Positions 6,389 to 10,728 of a DNA stretch of 10,728 nt are shown here, piece by piece (the first letter of the stretch is position 1; the number at the start of each line of letters is the position of its first letter). The notes below the pieces were generated by a model. That model was not told the origin of the DNA. It did no database searches and saw nothing but the letters and a program-made list of their open reading frames with translations. Location: the NCBI GenBank assembly GCA_031283975.1, contig JAITAT010000046.1, forward strand, positions 1-10,728, read 5' to 3'. Source of the stretch: Synergistaceae bacterium. Lineage in GTDB: Bacteria; Synergistota; Synergistia; Synergistales; Synergistaceae. The position numbers and the translations under genes are program-made.

Positions 6389-7262
6389 CATGACGGGTTA
6401 CGGCGATGCGCTGCTCGAACGCGAATGGGGAACCATTAGAATGGAGATTTCGAGCGTCAATCACCGGTATCAGGAGATATCGGCAAGGCTGCCCCGCGAA
6501 CTGTCTTCGATGGAACCGTGGCTTCACCGGCGGCTGCGCGGGTTGTACCGCAGAGGCAAAGCGCAAGTCAGGGTCGAAATCACGCGGGCGGCGTCGGCAT
6601 TGGCCCTCGCGCTCAACAGGGAAGCGCTTTTGAGTTACTACAAGGAGATATCCTCCGTCAGGGACTCGATTGGCGCGGAGCGCGACATATCCCTGGATGC
6701 TCTCGTGAATTTGCCCGGGGTGCTGGATACGCCTATCTGTCACGAATTCGGCGGCGACGAAGCTGCCGCTTTGCTGTCGGAACTTCTGGATCGGACGGCG
6801 GAAAACTGGAACAAAATGAGGCGCGTCGAGGGCGCTCACTTGAAAGAAGATATCGACGCGCATCTGGCCGACATCGAGCACAATATGGCGGAAATAAGCG
6901 CCGTGTGGACCGAGGTTCGTGACGCCGCGTTCGCGGACATGACGGCACGCGTCACAAAGGCCCTCGAAGCCGCCGGAGCCTCGCTCACCGAATCCCGTTA
7001 CGCGCAGGAAGCCGTCATAATGGCCGACAAGTGGGACATCACCGAGGAAATCGCGCGAATGGCAAGCCACGTCTCCAAATTCCGTGAAACCGGCGAAAAC
7101 CCGGAATCGGAGGGCCGCAAGCTGGATTTTCTGGTTCAGGAGATGAACAGGGAAGCCAATACCATCAACTCGAAGATTTCGGACTCCAAGATAAGATGGA
7201 TGGCCGTCGAAGTCAAATCCTCCATCGAGAGGATACGCGAACAGATACAGAATTTGGAGTGA
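6378..7262 (+). CDS. yicC: YicC/YloC-family endoribonuclease
   Basis: Homologue of E. coli YicC and B. subtilis YloC, reported as an RNase family acting on small and messenger RNA. The 294-residue length is standard. The N-terminus M-Y-V-S-M-T-G-Y-G matches the family signature (usually S-M-T-G-F-G). E-I-S-S-V-N-H-R-Y (23-31) belongs to the YicC-like N-terminal domain, and the C-terminal domain (DUF1732) ends in [17 protein letters not shown] at the very end. GGAGG at 6364-6368, 9 nt ahead of ATG 6378, supports this start, which lies 11 nt inside plsC. An in-frame ATG at 6390 is the alternative, but the conserved motif argues for the upstream one. It heads the yicC-remA-gmk-rpoZ-coaBC-priA block known from Firmicutes. 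Confidence 0.92.
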   Translation: MYVSMTGYGDALLEREWGTIRMEISSVNHRYQEISARLPRELSSMEPWLHRRLRGLYRRGKAQVRVEITRAASALALALNREALLSYYKEISSVRDSIGAERDISLDALVNLPGVLDTPICHEFGGDEAAALLSELLDRTAENWNKMRRVEGAHLKEDIDAHLADIEHNMAEISAVWTEVRDAAFADMTARVTKALEAAGASLTESRYAQEAVIMADKWDITEEIARMASHVSKFRETGENPESEGRKLDFLVQEMNREANTINSKISDSKIRWMAVEVKSSIERIREQIQNLE

Positions 7263-7276
7263 GGCCAGGTGACGAT

Positions 7277-7558
7277 ATGAGTTCCCGTCTCGTTCATATA
7301 GGTTTTGGCAACATGGTGGCCTCGGATCGCGTGGTGGCCATAATAAACCCGTCGAGCGCCCCCCTGAGGCGATTGCGGGAGGAGGCCCGTTCAGCGGGAC
7401 TGCTGGTCGACGCGACACAAGGACGCAAGACCAGAGCGGTTTTGATAATGGACAGCAGGCATGTGGTCATTTCCGCTATTCAGCCCGAAACGATTTCCTC
7501 GCGCTTCGAGGACGCCGGCGCGGAAACTCCGGAGAAAAGCAGGGAGGAGACGCCGTAA
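7277..7558 (+). CDS. remA: RemA-like DUF370 regulatory protein
   Basis: A 93-residue DUF370 protein. B. subtilis RemA is a DNA-binding protein that activates biofilm matrix genes. The core is strongly conserved here: H-I-G-F-G-N-M-V (7-14), Arg18, S-A-P-L-R-R (27-32, including Pro29), [11 protein letters not shown] (45-55) and I-Q-P-E-T (68-72). As I recall, Arg18 and Pro29 are positions where B. subtilis loss-of-function substitutions were found, and both are kept. A charged tail (about 76-93) extends beyond the core. The frame is open further upstream, but ATG 7277 gives the family N-terminus and has AGGTGA at 7267-7272. It lies between yicC and gmk, as in Firmicutes, and its stop shares one base with the gmk start. 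The target genes in this organism are unknown. Confidence 0.9.
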   Translation: MSSRLVHIGFGNMVASDRVVAIINPSSAPLRRLREEARSAGLLVDATQGRKTRAVLIMDSRHVVISAIQPETISSRFEDAGAETPEKSREETP

Positions 7559-8121
7559 TGCCCCGCGGCAATCTTTTCATCCTATCGGGACCGGCGGGCG
7601 CTGGCAAAGGCACGCTGCGAAAGATACTGTTCCGGGAGATGCCCGGTCTCGTATTCTCGGTGTCGTGCACCACCAGGGAGAGAAGAGCCGGAGAGACGGA
7701 AGGGCTTGACTACTACTATATTTCGCGCGGCGAGTTCGAGAAGATGATAGAGCGCGATGAATTTCTCGAATGGGCGGAAGTACACGGGAACTGTTACGGC
7801 ACGAGAAAAAAGGACGTGGAGCGCGTCCTGGACGAAGGGCGCGATGTCCTGCTGGAGATAGACGTGCAGGGCTGCCGTCTGGTAAAAGCGCGAATGCCCG
7901 GCGCCATCAGAATATTCATAACCGCCTCGTCGCTGGACGAGCTGGAGAACCGGCTGGAGGAGCGCGGCACCGAGAGCAGGGCTCAACTCGACGTGAGACT
8001 GCGCAACGCCGCGATGGAGATGCGGCACGCCCGCGAATACGACCATATCATAGTCAACGACGCGCTCCCCAGAGCGTCCGAAGAACTGATTGAAACGGTG
8101 AAACGCTACAAAAAAACCTGA
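7558..8121 (+). CDS. gmk: Guanylate kinase
   Basis: Phosphorylates GMP or dGMP with ATP, the essential step toward GTP and dGTP. The 187-residue protein is a little shorter than E. coli Gmk (207). The P-loop is G-P-A-G-A-G-K-G-T (11-19), with Gly in place of the more usual Ser after the Lys, a known variant. The GMP-binding S-C-T-T-R (36-40), Arg43, H-G-N-C-Y-G-T (76-82) and E-I-D-V-Q-G (100-105) are all present. The lid near residues 131-141 holds E-E-R-G-T-E-S. A good ribosome binding site (GGGAGGAG, 7542-7549) precedes the ATG, which overlaps the remA stop as TAATG. All catalytic elements appear intact. Confidence 0.97.
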   Translation: MPRGNLFILSGPAGAGKGTLRKILFREMPGLVFSVSCTTRERRAGETEGLDYYYISRGEFEKMIERDEFLEWAEVHGNCYGTRKKDVERVLDEGRDVLLEIDVQGCRLVKARMPGAIRIFITASSLDELENRLEERGTESRAQLDVRLRNAAMEMRHAREYDHIIVNDALPRASEELIETVKRYKKT

Positions 8122-8151
8122 CAATATAACGATCTCGGAGGGAATGGACGA

Positions 8152-8394
8152 ATGATTTACAACAATCTCGAAAAAATATACGAAACGGCGCACGTCGAAA
8201 ACAAGTACGCTCTCGCGATGCTGGTCTCCACCAGGGCCCGCCAGTTGAGCGAACAGAAGGGGCGCGCTCTCGAAGGAGAGGGCAGCGAGAGATACATAAC
8301 CCACGCGATCGAGGAGATCGAGAACGGGCGGCTCAATATAGAATCGAGCATCGCCGTTAAAACGGAAAACAATGCTTCCCCAATGGGCGCGTGA
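8152..8394 (+). CDS. rpoZ: RNA polymerase omega subunit
   Basis: Small subunit that helps fold and hold the beta' subunit of RNA polymerase. The 80-residue product matches the family: N-K-Y-A-L-A-M-L-V-S-T-R-A-R-Q-L (17-32), the usual Arg-Ala-Arg-Gln-Leu helix, and A-I-E-E-I-E-N-G-R-L (52-61), equivalent to the A-x-x-E-I-x-x-G-K stretch. GGAGGGA (8137-8143) lies 8 nt upstream of ATG 8152. An ATG at 8144 would end after three codons at 8155, overlapping the rpoZ start. The gene lies 30 nt after gmk, and its 3' end overlaps coaBC by 23 nt, so the C-terminal residues are constrained by both frames. Position between gmk and coaBC is the widespread order. Confidence 0.92.
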   Translation: MIYNNLEKIYETAHVENKYALAMLVSTRARQLSEQKGRALEGEGSERYITHAIEEIENGRLNIESSIAVKTENNASPMGA

Positions 8395-9595
8395 CAAAAA
8401 AATACTCCTCGGAATAAGCGGAGGGATCGCGGCGTACAAGACGCCCGAACTGGTTCGCGCCTGGATGAAATGCGGCTGCGAGGTCGAAATCATTCTGACC
8501 GATTCGGCGGCGCGTCTCGTATCGCCTCTGGCACTTTCCACTCTGATAAAACGCCGGGCATGGCGCGACTCCGACCTGATGAGCGACGAACTTGGATGGA
8601 CCATACCGCACATCGCGCTATCCGAGTGGGCCGACGTGCTGGTCGTGGCGCCATGCACCGCGAATGTCCTGCGCATGGCCGCGCAGGGGGATTCGGGTAC
8701 GCTGCTCGGGGCCGCGATGCTGGCCTGCGAGGCTCCTCAGATATTTTTCCCAGCGATGAACTCCCGCATGTGGGCGAACCCAGCGACAAAAGCGAATGCC
8801 CTGACTCTGGAAGAACGCGGCCGCCGCGTGATAGACCCGGATTCAGGGCCTCTCGCCTGCGGATATGAGGGGAAGGGGCGCTTGCCGTCGACGGAAGCCA
8901 TAGTGGACGAAACATGGTTCTCTCTTTGCGGCGCGAAGGATTTTGCCGGGAAAAAAATTCTGGTCACAGCCGGCCCGACCCACGAATATATCGATCCGGC
9001 GCGCTATATTTCAAATCCCAGCTCCGGCAGAATGGGATACGCCATAGCGGCCGAGGCCAGATACCGCGGCGCGGATACAGTGCTGGTGTCCGGTCCCGTT
9101 TCCCTGCGCGCGCCGGGAGGCGTCCGCGTCATAAACGTGACGAGCGCTTCCGAAATGAGGGACGCGTGCCTGGCCGAACTCCACGATTGCGACGTGATAA
9201 TAAAGGCCGCCGCCGTCGGCGATTACAGGGCGAAAAATTACTCAGCGCAAAAAATAAAGCGCGGGGAGAGGGCATTCGCGGCTATCGAGCTGGAACAGAA
9301 CGCCGACATCGCGCGCGACATCGGCGAACGGAAGAAACGCCGCCAGATATTGGCCGGGTTTGCCGCCGAGACCGAAAACATCCGCGAGAACGCGTTGTCC
9401 AAACTGGAGGGGAAACATCTCGACCTCGTGATAGCCAACGACGTCTCCGCCAAAGATTCGGGCTTCGTCTCCGAAACGAACAGCGTCGAAATATTTTTTT
9501 CACGCAAATACGCCATGCCGCCTATCTCCGTCTCGGGCAGCAAATGGGAGACGGCTTCCGGGATTTTGGACGCGATAGCCGCTATTCTTCCATGA
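8372..9595 (+). CDS. coaBC: Bifunctional phosphopantothenoylcysteine decarboxylase / phosphopantothenate-cysteine ligase
   Basis: Two consecutive steps of coenzyme A synthesis: CoaB joins 4'-phosphopantothenate and cysteine (CTP-dependent in bacteria), and CoaC decarboxylates the product using FMN. The 407 residues are standard. In the CoaC half (to about 185): G-I-S-G-G-I-A-A-Y-K (14-23), catalytic His80, P-C-T-A-N (94-98), P-A-M-N with Asn130, and L-A-C-G-Y-E-G-K-G-R with Cys163. In the CoaB half: V-T-A-G-P-T-H-E (198-205), S-N-P-S-S-G-R-M-G around Asn215, A-A-V-G-D-Y, and K-I-K (294-296), with Lys294 at the place of E. coli Lys289. All key residues of both activities are present. The start overlaps rpoZ by 23 nt and has only a weak GGAAAA-type ribosome binding site, suggesting coupling to rpoZ. 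Confidence 0.97.
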   Translation: MLPQWARDKKILLGISGGIAAYKTPELVRAWMKCGCEVEIILTDSAARLVSPLALSTLIKRRAWRDSDLMSDELGWTIPHIALSEWADVLVVAPCTANVLRMAAQGDSGTLLGAAMLACEAPQIFFPAMNSRMWANPATKANALTLEERGRRVIDPDSGPLACGYEGKGRLPSTEAIVDETWFSLCGAKDFAGKKILVTAGPTHEYIDPARYISNPSSGRMGYAIAAEARYRGADTVLVSGPVSLRAPGGVRVINVTSASEMRDACLAELHDCDVIIKAAAVGDYRAKNYSAQKIKRGERAFAAIELEQNADIARDIGERKKRRQILAGFAAETENIRENALSKLEGKHLDLVIANDVSAKDSGFVSETNSVEIFFSRKYAMPPISVSGSKWETASGILDAIAAILP

Positions 9596-9596
9596 A

Positions 9597-10728
9597 ATGA
9601 CCTCCGGGCGCAGCAGCGAGGGAACGGTCTCCGTCGTAATCCCGGGCCCCTGGTGGACGAACCTCACATACGCCGTTCCGGCTGGCGCCGGCGGCAGGGT
9701 AACTCCCGGCGTCAGGGTGCGCGTCCCTGTCGGCGGAGGGACGCGGGTGGGACTTGCGGTCGAGGCCTCGGATTCCCCCGGCGACGACTACAAGGGAGAT
9801 TTGCGCGATATATCCGAAGTCATAGACGAGTCGCCCGTGCTATCCAAAAGCGTGATGCCGCTGCTGAGATGGTTTTGCGACGCTCATCTGTGCGGGCTTG
9901 GCGCCGCCGTAAAAACCTTGCTTCCAACTGGGTTTCTGCGCGGCGAGCCGATAGAACCCGCCTCCGGCACGAAAAGGGGCGCGGACGCTTCCGGCGGCGC
10001 CGTATTCGTCTACGAACCTGACGACGAAACCCGTCTGGGACGCTACGTATCTCTGCTGGCGGGTGCGCCGTCCCCGTCGCTCGTCTCGTTTCCCCTCTAT
10101 CCGGACGCCAAAAAATTTTTCGATCATATAGTCTCCTCTCCCGCTCTGCCTCCCGAGATTAAAAGCAGGGTTCTGCTCTATCCGCGTCTGGGCGGTAAAG
10201 CCGAATGGGCGGCATGGCGAAAGCTCCACTCGCCCGACGACGACACCGCCATCGTCATAGGCGGGCAGAATTCCGCCATGGCCCCCATTCGGGGCGTCGC
10301 CCGAATCGTGGTGGAGGACGAGAGCAACAACGCGTGGCGAACGATGCGCCCTCCGATATACAACGTGCGCAGCCTGCTCGCTTCCCGCGCGAAAATCGAG
10401 GGCGCCGCGCTCGTCTTGGGCGGGCGGATGCCTTCACCCAGAGCGTTTATGCGTTACGACGCCGAACAACCGCGCGCGGCTCAGGGATCGCGCGAGAAAA
10501 AAATCATCTTCGTGGATATGAAACTGGCTTACACGCCGTCCGTTGAAGGCGTGTCCGACGGGCTCACCGTGAGCGAGCCGCTGGTGCGCGAAACGGAAGC
10601 CTCGATAGCGAGAGGCAAATGGGCTGTCTGGATATTGGACAGGAAAGGCTACGCCGGCGAGATCGTCTGCGAGGAGTGCGGCGGTTCGCTGAAATGTCAA
10701 AAATGCGGAGGAACGCTCAGATTGGAGG
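9597..10728 (+). CDS. priA: PriA homologue with a degenerate helicase core (partial, 3' end off the right edge)
   Basis: PriA (primosomal protein N') recognises stalled replication forks and starts primosome reassembly. Here 377 codons are visible. Residues 11-55 match the 3'-DNA-end-binding domain (L-T-Y-A-V-P, R-V-R-V-P-V-G) and about 75-113 the winged helix. The zinc module has begun, with D-R-K-G-Y-A-G-E-I-V ahead of Cys358, Cys361, Cys367 and Cys370. The helicase motifs, however, are eroded: the Walker A position reads E-P-D-D-E-T-R-L-G-R-Y (140-150), the V-I-G-T-R-S-A motif reads V-I-G-G-Q-N-S (220-226), D-E-E-H reads E-D-E-S (240-243), and G-S-A-T-P-S reads G-G-R-M-P-S (275-280). The frame is continuous, with no frameshift. 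ATP hydrolysis is therefore unlikely. Actinobacterial PriA proteins are likewise known to lack helicase motifs. ATG 9597 is the only start after an in-frame stop at 9576; it lies one base after coaBC. Confidence 0.88.
   Translation, partial: MTSGRSSEGTVSVVIPGPWWTNLTYAVPAGAGGRVTPGVRVRVPVGGGTRVGLAVEASDSPGDDYKGDLRDISEVIDESPVLSKSVMPLLRWFCDAHLCGLGAAVKTLLPTGFLRGEPIEPASGTKRGADASGGAVFVYEPDDETRLGRYVSLLAGAPSPSLVSFPLYPDAKKFFDHIVSSPALPPEIKSRVLLYPRLGGKAEWAAWRKLHSPDDDTAIVIGGQNSAMAPIRGVARIVVEDESNNAWRTMRPPIYNVRSLLASRAKIEGAALVLGGRMPSPRAFMRYDAEQPRAAQGSREKKIIFVDMKLAYTPSVEGVSDGLTVSEPLVRETEASIARGKWAVWILDRKGYAGEIVCEECGGSLKCQKCGGTLRLE

Noticed and set aside
6279..7418. 379-codon minus-strand open frame across yicC
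   Set aside because: Antisense shadow caused by GC-rich codon bias; the plus-strand yicC is unmistakable.
7582..8676. 364-codon minus-strand open frame across gmk, rpoZ and coaBC
   Set aside because: It is a shadow of three well-recognised plus-strand genes and its product resembles no family I know.
9597..10728. Sequencing frameshift as the cause of the missing PriA helicase motifs
   Set aside because: Family resemblance continues in one frame before, between and after the altered motifs, with aligned lengths; a frameshift would scramble whole segments rather than the key residues.

Overview
The window is a densely packed stretch of bacterial housekeeping genes, by eye about 55-60 % GC. 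One partial gene runs leftward off the left edge. Thirteen genes run rightward from about 1068 to the right edge, with almost no space between them and no convincing intrinsic terminator. Frequent ATA and AGG codons, the gene order, and a tryptophanyl-tRNA synthetase with a Thermotoga-type cysteine motif suggest a deep-branching anaerobe. My best guess is Synergistota, at moderate confidence. Thermotogota or a clostridial lineage remain possible, because no rRNA or lineage marker is present.

Layout: (1) 1-738, minus strand: membrane-anchored SLT-type lytic transglycosylase, 3' end outside the window. (2) 739-1067: the only sizeable non-coding stretch, a divergent promoter region with TTGAC/GTCAA inverted repeats. 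(3) 1068-4147: trpS, scpA, scpB and a RluB/RsuA-type pseudouridine synthase, which abut or overlap. (4) 4190-5074: an HDOD-domain protein, apparently with its own promoter inside the 3' end of the pseudouridine synthase gene. (5) 5080-6388: cmk and plsC. (6) 6378-10728: yicC, remA (DUF370), gmk, rpoZ, coaBC and priA (open at the right edge), the same order as the yloC-remA-gmk-rpoZ-coaBC-priA block of Bacillus subtilis.

Together the genes serve core growth: tRNA charging, chromosome condensation (ScpAB, with SMC elsewhere), rRNA modification, nucleotide kinases for CMP/dCMP and GMP, phospholipid synthesis, coenzyme A synthesis, RNA turnover, RNA polymerase omega and replication restart. Start/stop overlaps and 0-5 nt gaps point to translational coupling.

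Two points stand out. The PriA homologue keeps its DNA-binding and zinc-binding parts, but in the part visible here every helicase/ATPase motif I can align is eroded (Walker A, DEEH, GTRSA, GSATPS), without any frameshift. The TrpRS carries C-x22-C-x6-C-x2-C, the spacing of the [4Fe-4S] cluster ligands in Thermotoga maritima TrpRS. I see no mobile element, CRISPR array, tRNA, rRNA or defence system.
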